A stretch of 64,000 nt of DNA, from NCBI RefSeq assembly GCF_024198215.1, contig NZ_JAKCFA010000011.1, forward strand, positions 186,001 to 250,000, in the 5' to 3' direction. A program made the position numbers and the translations under genes. This document shows positions 1 through 9,500 of the stretch, one piece after another. The notes beneath the pieces were generated by a model. That model was not told where the DNA came from. It saw only the letters and a list, made by a program, of their open reading frames with translations, and ran no database searches. How positions within the stretch are numbered: the first letter of the stretch is position 1; each line of letters begins with the position of its first letter. Source of the stretch: Myxococcus qinghaiensis (GTDB lineage Bacteria; Myxococcota; Myxococcia; Myxococcales; Myxococcaceae).

Positions 1-602
1 GCAACGTGTCGTGCCTCAGCAACCGGCAGCAGCCGGGCGAGGGCATCAGCGACTTCCTCTCGCTGTTCTACACTGCGCGCGTCGGTGACACGGCCAACAA
101 GATTCGCGGCGTGGGCACCTACGCGCTGAACCAGGCCACCACCGGCAACGGCATCCGCACCCAGCCGTACACGCTGGACTCGACGCGCAACACCTGGACC
201 TACGCGAGCATCAACGGCATGGCCGTTCCGCACGGCGTGGGCTCCGTGTTCGCCCAGGCGATGTGGGAGGCCTACTGGGCCCTGGTGACGCAGTGGGGCT
301 TTGACGCCAACATCTACAACGCCAATGGCAGCGCCGGTAACCAGCGCATGATGCTGTACTTCACCGAGGGCCTGAAGCGCACCGCCTGCAGCCCGACCTT
401 CACCCAGGTGCGTGACGGCATCATCAGCGCGGCCACCACCCTGCACAACGGCGAGGACGTCTGCCGGCTGTGGAAGGCGTTCGCCGCCTTCGGCCTCGGC
501 ACCAACGCGGTCTCCAGCGGCTCGGGCGGCACCACGCCGACCAACGGCTTCGCCCTGCCCACCACCTGCCCCGCGGCGTTCGATGGCGAGACGCGCCTGT
601 AA
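1..602 (+). CDS. M36 (fungalysin-type) zinc metalloprotease, C-terminal part
   Basis: The reading frame is open from the left edge, so the 5' end lies outside the window; about 199 residues are visible. The segment GEGISDF matches the third-ligand region of M36 metalloproteases (GEGxSDF, whose Glu binds zinc). It is followed by the family's typical VFAQAMWEAYW helix and the QRMMLYFTEGLK and C-x-PTF-x-RDGI blocks. The HExxH zinc site would be upstream of the window. Known members are secreted endopeptidases, which fits a predatory myxobacterium. A strong terminator follows directly. Family assignment is good; substrate is unknown. Confidence 0.85.
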   Translation, partial: NVSCLSNRQQPGEGISDFLSLFYTARVGDTANKIRGVGTYALNQATTGNGIRTQPYTLDSTRNTWTYASINGMAVPHGVGSVFAQAMWEAYWALVTQWGFDANIYNANGSAGNQRMMLYFTEGLKRTACSPTFTQVRDGIISAATTLHNGEDVCRLWKAFAAFGLGTNAVSSGSGGTTPTNGFALPTTCPAAFDGETRL

Positions 603-626
603 TTCCTGACACACCGCCGCACCGGA

Positions 627-663
627 CCGGGGGCCTCTCTCACGAGGGCCCCCGGTTTCTTTT
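627..663 (+). terminator. Rho-independent terminator of the M36 protease gene
   Basis: CCGGGGGCC (627-635) pairs with GGCCCCCGG (647-655), with a short loop, and is followed by TTTCTTTTT. It lies 25 bases after the protease stop codon. Confidence 0.9.
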
Positions 664-739
664 TGAGGGAAACGGCCGGGTGACACTTGCGGAGGCCTCG
701 GGTGTTTCGTGGGGAGTTCCACACCCCTGGAGACATCCC

Positions 740-2203
740 ATGGTTCCCACGCGCCTTGTCGCGTGTCTGGCCGGTGCGTTCGCACTGGGCGGACTGACTC
801 AGTGCACCCCAGCGGCCCCGGAGCAGGACGCAGTCGACGTCGAGGAGCGCGCGGCGCTCGAGACAGCCGAGGTCGAGGCCTCCCTTCACCCCGGCGGCGC
901 GGGCAAGAAGCTGTTCAGTCAGGCCTTCCCGAACACCAACGGGCGCTCCTGCGCCACGTGCCATGTGCTCGAGGACAGCACCGCCTTGCGTCCCGCGCAC
1001 GTGCGGGCCCTGCTCGCCTCGAATCCAGCGGACCCGCTGTTCAATCGCATCGACGCGGATGACCCGGGCGCGGCGGTGCCCACGTACAAGCACCTCGCGA
1101 AGGGGCTCGTCCGCGTCGTCATTCCCCTCCCCGCCAACATGGACGTCATCGACGCCCAGGGACACGTCGTCACGCCGGGCGACCGGAAGATCTCCGTCTG
1201 GCGAGGCGTACCGAGCATCCAGGACATCGCCCTCACCGGGCCGCACTTCCAGCTCGACGGGCGCGAGTCAAACCTGGACGACCAGGCCCAGGCCGCCATC
1301 ACCAGCCACAGCGAGGGAGCCGCGGTGCCTCGCCACCAGCTCCGGCAGGTGGCGGACTTCCAGCGAGGGGAGTTCACGTCCGCCCGCGCGCGGTTCGTCT
1401 CGGACTTGAGCAACGCGGGAGTGCCGCTCGCGAGGATTCCCCTCCCCGAGGACTTCATGTGGCTCACGCCCCGGGAGCAGCGAGGACGCGAGGTCTTCAA
1501 GGTCGGCTGCGAGCCCTGCCATGGCGGCCCGACGCTGAGCCGGATTTCAACCCCCGCCATGCGGGAGCTCGCCGCTGGGTTCCCGGTGACGAAGGCCGAT
1601 GGCAACGTCCTGTTCACCCACGTCCCCGGCGTGGGTCCCGTGCCCGTGCAGGGGCAACGTTCAACGCCTGACATCCTGAACATCGCGTTCTCTGGCTTCT
1701 CCTACCTGGGACAGATTGGCCAGTTCCCCACGCTGTTCAACGCGGACCTCGAGCTGCCGCGCTACCGGTTCCGCTTCTACACGGACGGCACGCGTCAGCA
1801 GCAGGTGACCGACCTGCCGCCCAACCCCGTGACGGCGAGCGGAGAGCCCTATGACCCGAACCCCGCGGTGGACGAGAGCGGAGCGCCCATCGTCGGGCCC
1901 AATCTCTTTCCTCAGGGGTTCTCCACGGACCCCGGCCGGGCGCTCATCACCGGCAACCCGCTGGACTTCGAGGCGTTCGACATCCCGACGCTGCGTGGAA
2001 TCGCGCGGACGGCGCCCTACTACCACGACAACAGCATCGAGAAGCTGGAGGACGTCGTGGACATCTACAGCCAGTTCATCCTGCCCTTCACCCCGCCCCT
2101 GAACCTGCCGCCCGTGCATCCACCTGAGACTCCGGGTGGACTTCCCGAGTCCCTCAATCCCACACAGAAGCAGGACCTGCTGCGGTTCCTCCAGCGGCTC
2201 TGA
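740..2203 (+). CDS. Di-haem c-type cytochrome, CCP/MauG-like, exported
   Basis: This is a 487-residue exported protein with two haem-binding CxxCH motifs, CATCH (residues 71-75) and CEPCH (257-261). The arrangement and length fit the di-haem cytochrome c peroxidase/MauG superfamily, which uses the two haems for peroxide reduction or oxidative modification of a partner. The N-terminus has a hydrophobic stretch ending LTQC, so it may be a lipoprotein, although Gln before Cys is atypical. The ATG at 740 is chosen because GGAG lies just upstream and the signal peptide starts there; the open frame extends further upstream without support. Substrate and electron partner are unknown. Confidence 0.8.
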   Translation: MVPTRLVACLAGAFALGGLTQCTPAAPEQDAVDVEERAALETAEVEASLHPGGAGKKLFSQAFPNTNGRSCATCHVLEDSTALRPAHVRALLASNPADPLFNRIDADDPGAAVPTYKHLAKGLVRVVIPLPANMDVIDAQGHVVTPGDRKISVWRGVPSIQDIALTGPHFQLDGRESNLDDQAQAAITSHSEGAAVPRHQLRQVADFQRGEFTSARARFVSDLSNAGVPLARIPLPEDFMWLTPREQRGREVFKVGCEPCHGGPTLSRISTPAMRELAAGFPVTKADGNVLFTHVPGVGPVPVQGQRSTPDILNIAFSGFSYLGQIGQFPTLFNADLELPRYRFRFYTDGTRQQQVTDLPPNPVTASGEPYDPNPAVDESGAPIVGPNLFPQGFSTDPGRALITGNPLDFEAFDIPTLRGIARTAPYYHDNSIEKLEDVVDIYSQFILPFTPPLNLPPVHPPETPGGLPESLNPTQKQDLLRFLQRL

Positions 2204-2227
2204 GGTCCGGCCCTGAGCGTCTTGGAG

Positions 2228-2265
2228 AGGGGCGTTCACCCACGGCTCCATGGACCCACGCCCCT
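2228..2265 (+). terminator. Possible terminator hairpin after the cytochrome gene
   Basis: AGGGGCGT (2228-2235) and ACGCCCCT (2258-2265) are perfect complements separated by 22 bases. There is no T-run, so termination is only possible. Confidence 0.3.
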
Positions 2266-2313
2266 TCCCGTGACGCGCTACACTCCAAGGCCCCCTCGCT
2301 TGGAGTTCCCTGG

Positions 2314-3717
2314 ATGAGAACCACCCCTCTCGTCGTCCTCCTCCTGCCGTTGTCAGCCGTCGCCGCCACGAAGAGCGTTGCCACCGTGGCGGAGCTGCAA
2401 TCCGCGCTGTCGTCCGCGAAGGCCGGCGACGAAATCGTGCTCGCGGATGGAACCTACACGGTGAACGCGAACCTGAACTGCGCGGCGGAGGGCACCGACG
2501 CCCAACCCATCACCGTGCGCGCGGCGAACCGTCACGCGGCGCTCATCCGCTTCAACGCCACCGAGGGCTTCAAGGTCTCGGGTCGCGCCTGGGTCTTCGA
2601 CGGGCTCACCATCGAAGGCATCTGTGCCCAGGACCAGGACTGCGAGCACGCCTTCCACGTCACCGGCCACGCGGAGGGCTTCGTTCTGCGCAACAGCCGC
2701 GTGCGCGACTTCAACGCCCAGCTCAAGGTCAACGCGACGAAGAACGCCAGCGACGTCTTCGAGATGCCACACCGCGGGCTCATCGAGCGCAACGAAATCT
2801 ACGACACGCGCCCGCGCGCGACAGGGACGCCCGTCACCAAGCTCAACATCGACACGGGCGACGACTGGGTGGTCCGCGACAACGAGCTGCACGACTTCTC
2901 CAAGCAGGGAGGCATCGCCTACGGCGCCTTCATGAAGAGCGGCGGCAAGCGGGGGCTCTTCGAGCGCAACCGCGTCTTCTGCGCGAGGGACCTGCCGGCC
3001 TCGGACACACGAATCGGCCTGTCCTTCGGGGGCGGGGGAACGGGGGCGGCGTTCTGTGCGCCAGCCTTCGACCCGACGGTGCCGTGTGACCCCGAGCACT
3101 CGGATGGCATCATCCGGAACAACATCGTCGCCAACTGCTCGGATGTCGCCGTCTACCTGAACCGGGCCGCGCGCACGCAGGTGCTCTTCAACACCTTCAT
3201 CGGAACGACTGGCGTGGACTTCCGCTTCCCGTCCTCCACCGGCGAAGCCCACGGCAACGTGTTGTCGTCCGTCATCCGGGGGCGCGACTCCGGCAGCTTC
3301 ACCGCGGGCACGAACCTGACGAATGTGGCCATGGGCACCTGGACGTCCTGGTATGTCGCGCCGGTTCAGGGCGACCTGACGCTGAAGGGCCCGGTGACGC
3401 AGCTCGTGGGCGCCGCCGCCGCCAGGAGCACCGTCACCGATGACTTCTGCCAGCGGCCACGGCCCACCACCGGGCCCTATACCCTGGGGGCGCTGGAGCA
3501 CTCGCTCGGCGACTGCCAGCCCGTCACGCAACAGCCCGATGCCGGCCTTCCCGATGCGGGAGCTCCGGACGCGGGAACTGGGATGACGGACGCGGGCACG
3601 AACACGGACACCCCCAAGGACAGCGGAGGCTGCGGCGCCAGCCCGGGCCTGTGGCCCCTGCTCCTCGTGTTGTTGCTGCCGCTGAGCCTGCGGCGCCGCC
3701 CCGCCGTTCGCCCCTGA
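2314..3717 (+). CDS. Secreted right-handed beta-helix protein (polysaccharide-lyase-like) with MYXO-CTERM tail
   Basis: The 467-residue product has a signal peptide (ending SAVAA), then a repetitive region rich in N-x-I/V turns and VFDGLTI/FVLRNSRV-type rungs. This is typical of the parallel beta-helix fold of chondroitinase-B-like (PL6) lyases. The C-terminus has a PDAG-rich linker, then GGCG, a hydrophobic helix (LWPLLLVLLLPL) and an Arg cluster. That is the MYXO-CTERM surface-sorting pattern of myxobacteria, processed by myxosortase. It probably binds or cleaves an extracellular glycan. No catalytic residues can be confirmed by eye, so lyase activity is inference. Confidence 0.75.
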   Translation: MRTTPLVVLLLPLSAVAATKSVATVAELQSALSSAKAGDEIVLADGTYTVNANLNCAAEGTDAQPITVRAANRHAALIRFNATEGFKVSGRAWVFDGLTIEGICAQDQDCEHAFHVTGHAEGFVLRNSRVRDFNAQLKVNATKNASDVFEMPHRGLIERNEIYDTRPRATGTPVTKLNIDTGDDWVVRDNELHDFSKQGGIAYGAFMKSGGKRGLFERNRVFCARDLPASDTRIGLSFGGGGTGAAFCAPAFDPTVPCDPEHSDGIIRNNIVANCSDVAVYLNRAARTQVLFNTFIGTTGVDFRFPSSTGEAHGNVLSSVIRGRDSGSFTAGTNLTNVAMGTWTSWYVAPVQGDLTLKGPVTQLVGAAAARSTVTDDFCQRPRPTTGPYTLGALEHSLGDCQPVTQQPDAGLPDAGAPDAGTGMTDAGTNTDTPKDSGGCGASPGLWPLLLVLLLPLSLRRRPAVRP

Positions 3718-3727
3718 ACTCCCTCCC

Positions 3728-5992
3728 CTACGGGAAGTACGGAGACGTCGCCTGCTGGAGGTGGCTGGCGAGGTTCTCCGCCTCGTACAGCGCCCGGCCG
3801 GACAGCGTCGGCAACCGTGCCTCCACCTCGAGACGGGCCTCGCGGAGGATGGCGTACGCCTCGAAGGTCTGCAGCTTCTGCAGCAGGCGCACCATCACCC
3901 GCCGCGACGCGTAGCCGCGCACCCCGTCGACGTTGAGCAGCACGGCGCGGACCTGCCCGAGGATGAGGGGCGTCAGCACCGTGTCCGGGCGAGGGTCAAT
4001 CCTGATGGACCCCCGCTCGCTGGGCGAATCCAGATACAGCCGCTGGAGGACGCGAGTCAGCTCCACATCGGAGACGGCGCCATGCACGGGCTTCTGGGCC
4101 AGCACCTCTGGAGGAAGGGGGGCCTGGATGCCCTCCACGGCGAGGGTCCACGCGCGGAGCCGCTCGGTGATGGAACGGCCGGCGCGCACGTACTGAAGGA
4201 CGCCGTTGAGCGCCGCGTCGGGTGGGGGCTCCCCGCCCTCCTCCAGCGCGGCCATCAGCGCCTCCCGGTAGGCGGGGCCGTGGAAGAGCTCCAGCGGGAC
4301 GGAGGTGGCGTCGTAGCGGCTGCAGTCGGGGTCCCGCAGGATGTCCATGTCGGTGCAGAAGGGCTCCGACGGGAGCGCGGAGGACAGGCCGTACAGGTAG
4401 CGGACGGCGGACACGTCATAAGGCCCCACCCCTCCGCCTCGGTGCTCCTGGTCGAGCGGCCAGATGTAGTCCATCACCGAGTACGCCGGGAACCCGAGCG
4501 AGCCCTTGAAGTTGTGGCGCAGGCCCAGTGTGTGACCAACCTCGTGCATCACCACGACGGTGAAGAAGCGCTCCACCCGCTCCTTCGTCGACAGCGCCGA
4601 CTGCCCGCCGAGGCGCATCGACACCTGCTCGCGAGGCCCCGACAACCGGGCCTCCACGTCCGAGTGGTTCAGCTCGCACAGCCGCGAAGGCGCCATGCCA
4701 TTCCACCGCAACTCGAAGGCGCCGGGCACAGGCCCGTTAGCCCCCTGCACCGGAGCGGTCGGCGACGTGCCGGTGATGACCCCGATGGCCCGGTCCAGCC
4801 AGGAGATGTTCACGTAGACGGAGGCCCCGAGCGTCTCGCCGGTGTTCGGGTTCCCCCGCGTGTTCGCGTAGGCGAGGTTGTAGCTCGGGTCCGGGTCGAG
4901 GATGACGAAGTTCTTGTCGTCGTCGGCGAAGGACTCGCCCGGCATGGCCATGCGGGTGGTGAACACCGGGAAGCCGAACGCGGCATTCCAGTGCTCCACG
5001 CCCCGCTTCACCGCGCCGATGACGTCATAGTCCTTGTAGCGGGGGTCCTGCTGCGCGGCGACCCACTCCTCGGAGAGCACCCAGGCAATGGGCTTCATCC
5101 CGGGGTGGATGTTCCACTTCGTGGCCACCTCCGTCACGACGCCACCCGAGTCGGGAACGATGCGCTCCCCGCCGATGAAGTAGTGCTCGCGAGGGGGAGG
5201 CGGCGTGGGGGTGTAGCCCGCGCCCTCCTGGTAGCGGCGAAACGCGATGCTCACCGTGGCGGTGACCCGGTGGTTGTCAGCCTCCGGGAAGGCGCCCGGC
5301 ACATCGAAGGAAATCTGCCCGTGGCCGGTGAAGATCTTCTCGAAGGAGATGCCGTCCTTCAGCGCGCGGAAGCGCTGGGCGAAGGCCAGCTCCACTTCGA
5401 AGCCCGGCCCGTACATCGCGTTTCGGAGAGTGTCCACGCCGATGACCCGGTCCAGCCCCCGCGAAGGGTCGAAGAGGATGTACTGGTCGGAGCCCCCCAG
5501 GCGGTTGAAGTCGCGGTGGTCGGTGACGATGGGCCACGCCTCGATGATTTCCTCCGGGTCGAAGAGCGTGCTGCGTACCTGGGTGTCGTCCGCGTCGAAC
5601 GCGTAGAGCGTGTCGTTCTGCACGCGAAAAGACACCACGCGGACGCCCAGCGTGGAGCCCCCACTGCGACCGGTCAGGGACTCCGGGTGGTGCTGCTTGA
5701 GGTAGACGGACATGAACCAGCGCTGGCCCAGCTCGCTCTTGCGCAGCGCCAGGTAGAACGTCTCGGAGGAGTTGACCTGGAGCACGCTGGCGGCGCCGCC
5801 GAGCCCCTCGCGAAGCTTGCGCATCGAGTCAGGTGCCAGCGCGCGCGGCACGGCGACGATGGGACCTTCGAGGATGAGCGGAGCGGCGGTGGCCGGCGGC
5901 TCGGGCTCGGAACCACAACCCACGCACAACATGACCCACACCCCGAATGCACACACGAGTGCCCGGAGCACGAACGGCTCGGAAGTTGCCAT
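3728..5992 (-). CDS. Zinc-dependent metalloprotease lipoprotein (metzincin-like)
   Basis: The 754-residue protein starts with a lipoprotein signal (VGC, Cys26) and carries HEVGHTLGLRH (His483, Glu484, His487, His493) with a downstream SVMDY Met-turn (Met507). This is the metzincin HExxHxxGxxH arrangement. The large N-terminal region and the sequence around the site resemble zinc-dependent metalloproteinase lipoproteins with DUF5117/DUF4953-type domains. The start at 5992 is chosen because AGGGG precedes it and the lipobox follows; the frame runs upstream to 6538 without a signal. The gene is convergent with the beta-helix gene (10 bp gap). Probably an envelope-anchored peptidase; substrate unknown. 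Confidence 0.8.
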   Translation of the reverse strand: MATSEPFVLRALVCAFGVWVMLCVGCGSEPEPPATAAPLILEGPIVAVPRALAPDSMRKLREGLGGAASVLQVNSSETFYLALRKSELGQRWFMSVYLKQHHPESLTGRSGGSTLGVRVVSFRVQNDTLYAFDADDTQVRSTLFDPEEIIEAWPIVTDHRDFNRLGGSDQYILFDPSRGLDRVIGVDTLRNAMYGPGFEVELAFAQRFRALKDGISFEKIFTGHGQISFDVPGAFPEADNHRVTATVSIAFRRYQEGAGYTPTPPPPREHYFIGGERIVPDSGGVVTEVATKWNIHPGMKPIAWVLSEEWVAAQQDPRYKDYDVIGAVKRGVEHWNAAFGFPVFTTRMAMPGESFADDDKNFVILDPDPSYNLAYANTRGNPNTGETLGASVYVNISWLDRAIGVITGTSPTAPVQGANGPVPGAFELRWNGMAPSRLCELNHSDVEARLSGPREQVSMRLGGQSALSTKERVERFFTVVVMHEVGHTLGLRHNFKGSLGFPAYSVMDYIWPLDQEHRGGGVGPYDVSAVRYLYGLSSALPSEPFCTDMDILRDPDCSRYDATSVPLELFHGPAYREALMAALEEGGEPPPDAALNGVLQYVRAGRSITERLRAWTLAVEGIQAPLPPEVLAQKPVHGAVSDVELTRVLQRLYLDSPSERGSIRIDPRPDTVLTPLILGQVRAVLLNVDGVRGYASRRVMVRLLQKLQTFEAYAILREARLEVEARLPTLSGRALYEAENLASHLQQATSPYFP

Positions 5993-6178
5993 GAACTTCC
6001 CCCTGATTGACCACGGGTGGTGCCGCGACTCCTGCCACGCGACAGCAAACACAACGCGTGCTGGTATCGTGCATATCGCTTCGCGGGCTGGGCGTGTCGC
6101 CCGGTTCCGCGTCGCCCCGAGTTGAGGCGCGTCAGCGCGCGTGCGAAATTGGCGATGCATCACAACCAAGGAGCGCAC

Positions 6179-6448
6179 GTGCGAAGACTTGTCGGAATGG
6201 TTCTGGCCGTCGGACTGCTGGTGGGTTGTGGCGTCAACGAAGAGGACGCAAATCTCCAGTCCCCACCCGTGAGCGACACGACAGGCGATGTCGAGGCGAT
6301 GGCATGTAACGACTGCGGTTGGCTGTGGCTGCGGTGCATGTCGCGAGCCCAGACTCCCGAGGCCGAGCAGGAATGTGATGCCTCGCGCCTGCTCTGCGAG
6401 GAAACGTTCTGTCCTTGTCCCGGACTGGGCTGCCCCAGCGGCTCCTAG
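6179..6448 (+). CDS. Small Cys-rich lipoprotein of unknown function
   Basis: This is an 89-residue product from a GTG start with AAGGAG five bases upstream. The signal (RRLVGMVLAVGLLVGC) has a good lipobox. The mature part contains many Cys residues (CNDC, LRC, QEC, LLC, FCPCPGLGC), suggesting disulfides or metal binding in the envelope. No known family was recognised. It lies about 90 bp upstream of the megasynthase gene and could be co-transcribed with it. Confidence 0.65.
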   Translation: MRRLVGMVLAVGLLVGCGVNEEDANLQSPPVSDTTGDVEAMACNDCGWLWLRCMSRAQTPEAEQECDASRLLCEETFCPCPGLGCPSGS

Positions 6449-6538
6449 TGGTTTCCGCGTCGCACGTTCGTCCCGCTGGGCAGCGCCAGTCCTGTTGCCT
6501 ATCCATGCCCCCTTCAGCTTTTTCCGAGGGGGGAGCAC

Positions 6539-9500
6539 ATGCAGGGACTGTCGACACGGGACTCAGAAGTGCGGGCCAGGGTGCGGGCCGCTGTCCTGAG
6601 GATGAGAACGGTCGCGGATTGTGTCGTCACCCCGCGTCCACGCAATGAGGTGACAGCCCCGGGAGGCCTCTTGATACATGTGGCCTCCCGGGGTCCGCTG
6701 ACCGAGCAGGCGGTCATCGAGCACATCCGCGCCACGTGTCCCCCGCAGGTGGGCCCGCTGCACGTGGTCCTGGTCCATGCCATTCCTCCCTCGCGCCAGG
6801 CCCTCTCCCTGGAGGGCTCCGGCCTCGCGGTGCTCGATGACACACTGGTCGACACCTGCCAGCGGGTGGTGGACGGGCTGCTGGGCGCCGGACAGTTCCA
6901 GGTGTCCGTCGCGGACGCGGGCCACACGCCCGAAGCCCTGCGGCTCCGACGCGCCCCTGGCCATGCGGCGACGTCCGACACCCTCACCGAGTCGACCTCC
7001 CCGGCCGATGCCCCGGCCACGCCAGGACCCCCGGCTCCGCCCCCCCGCACGGCTGGCCATCGCCGACGGTGGCCCTGCCGTTTCAGGAGCGGAGCAGACG
7101 CTGACCGACGTCCTCCTCGCGGCCGTCGAGCGAAGCCCGGAACAGCGAATCATCCATGTCGAGGCGGACGGCGTCGAGCGCACCGACACCTATCGCGACC
7201 TGCTCTCGCGGGCCCTGCGGGTCGCGGGCGGACTGCGGAGCGCGGGGCTGCAACCCGGCCAGACGGTGCTGTTCCAGCTGCCAGGGACTCGCGACTTCAT
7301 CACCGCCTTGTGGGGCTCCATCCTCGCGGGCCTGGTTCCCGCTCCCCTGGCGACTCCCGCCGAGTACGCCGAGGGGATTCCTGGCGTGAGCAAGCTCCTC
7401 GCCGCATGGAAGGCACTCCACGAGCCCCACATCCTCACCGATTCATCCAGGCTCGCTTCTCTCCAGGCGTTCGCCGCGACCAACGGACACACGCTGACAG
7501 GGTCCTCCGTCGAGGACCTTGCCCACCACGAACCGGTGGCGCCGTATCGCGACGCGTCTCCCGATGCCGTCACCCTGCTGCTGTTCACCTCGGGCAGCAC
7601 GGGTACGCCCAAGACGGTGCCCTTGCGCCATCAATCCATCCTCACCGAGGCCCGTGGCTCCGCGCGGGTGAAGCACACGGGCCCCGAAGACGTGTCTTTC
7701 AGCTGGATGCCTTTGGAGCACGGCGGCAGCCTCGCGATGATGCACACGGGGAACCTGCTCTCCTCCAGCATGGAGGTCCATGTCCCCACCCAGCTCATCC
7801 TCGGCGAGCCCCTGCGCTGGCTCGACTGGATGGAGCGCTACGGCGCCACCTTGAGCTGGGCACCTCACTTCGCCTTCGGCCTGATTGCCGGAGAGCTGAG
7901 CCGCCAGAAGAGCGTGCGTCGGTGGGACCTCTCTCGCGTCCGAATCCTGCTCAACGGTGGCGAAGCCATCTCCTCCAGGACCGCCCGCGAGTTCCTGCGC
8001 GCCCTGGCCCCCCACGGCCTGCGCGACACCGCGATGTGGCCAGCCTGGGGCATGTCCGAGACCTCCTCGGGCGTCACCTACTCCTCCGAGTTCAACCTCT
8101 CCACCACGTCCGACGACGACGCGGTCGTGTCGCTCGGGCCGCCCATCCCCGGGGTGCGACTGCGCATCGTCGATGACACGGACCGCGTGCTCACGGAGGG
8201 CGAGGTCGGCTCCCTGGAGATACAGGGGCCCTCGGTGCTGCGAGGCTATGTCGACAACGACGCCGCCAACCGCGAGTCCTTCACCGCTGATGGCTGGTTC
8301 CGCACCGGCGACCGCGCCTTCCTGCACGAGGGTCGCCTCACGCTGACGGGCCGCTCCCGCGACACCATCATCATCAACGGCACCAACCACTTCGGCCATG
8401 AGATTGAAGCCACGGTGGAGGAGCTGCCGTTCATCGAACGCTCGTACACCGCCGCCTGCGCGGTCCGCCCGCATGGGGCATCGACAGACCAGCTCGCCCT
8501 CTTCTTCCACCTGCTGCCGGGGACGAACGAGCAGGAGGCCTTTCGAAGCATCCGCGCCGCGGTGGCCAGGAGCCATGGCATCCATCCCGACCACCTCGTC
8601 CCAGTCGACAGGACGGACATTCCCAAGACAGACCTCGGCAAGATTCAGCGGACGCTCCTCGCCAGTCGATACGCTGCGAAGCTCGCATCAGCGGAACCAC
8701 GGGTGGACGCGAACCATTGCCTGCCCGCGTGGTTCTACCGGCGCACCTGGCCCTCCGCGCCCCTCGACGCCGACGTGCACGGCGAGGAGCGGAATGCGAC
8801 GGTCCTCCTCATCGAAGGCGACCCACGTCTCGGGGAGGCCCTCCGCCGGGAGCTGGACCGTCGCGCCCAGCCCTATGTCACCGTCGTCCCGACGTCGACG
8901 CCCGGGCTCGTCCGCGAGGGCCCAAGCAACTATGGCATGGACGTGGAGAACCCGGCCCACCTCCTCCTGTTGCTCGCCGAGCTGCGGGAGGCCGGCATGT
9001 TGCCCCGACACATCCTCCACCTCGCCGCGCCCGCTCCGGTGGGAGTTTCGGAGTCCTTCGAGGCTCAACGCGAGGCCTGTCTCCGAGCCTGTGGCTGGCT
9101 CGTCCCACTGCTGCGGGCGCTCGACTCCTTACGCCCCGAGCAGGTCCTGCTGCGGGTCATCGCCACCCACGGCCAGCGCGTCCTCGATGACGACCCGGTC
9201 ACCGTGCACCACGCACCCGTTCGCGGTCTGCTGGCCACCGCCCAGCTCGAGCTGCCCTGGTTGCGCGCCAGCCACCTGGACCTTCCCCTCGAAGCCCCCG
9301 ACACCAACGCGCGCCGCATCCTCTCCGAGGTCGACGCGCTCTGCGTCGAGCCCGGGGTCGCATGGAGAGGCGATGGTCGCCACGTCCTCCGGATGGAGCC
9401 GATTCACACCGAGGGTTCGCTCATCGATGTTCCCGGGTTCGAGCCAGGGGGCCTCTTCGTCCTCACCGGAGGGCTTGGCCATCTGGGCCGGCTCATCGCG

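Noticed and set aside
3761..6010. A 749-residue open frame on the plus strand opposite the metalloprotease
   Set aside because: It is an antisense shadow caused by high GC; composition is Arg/Val/Gly-rich with no domain, and the minus-strand gene has a clear zinc site.
6539..7046. A separate small gene before the megasynthase
   Set aside because: It ends without its own function in a Pro-rich linker exactly where the downstream frame begins; one missing base gives a natural fusion.
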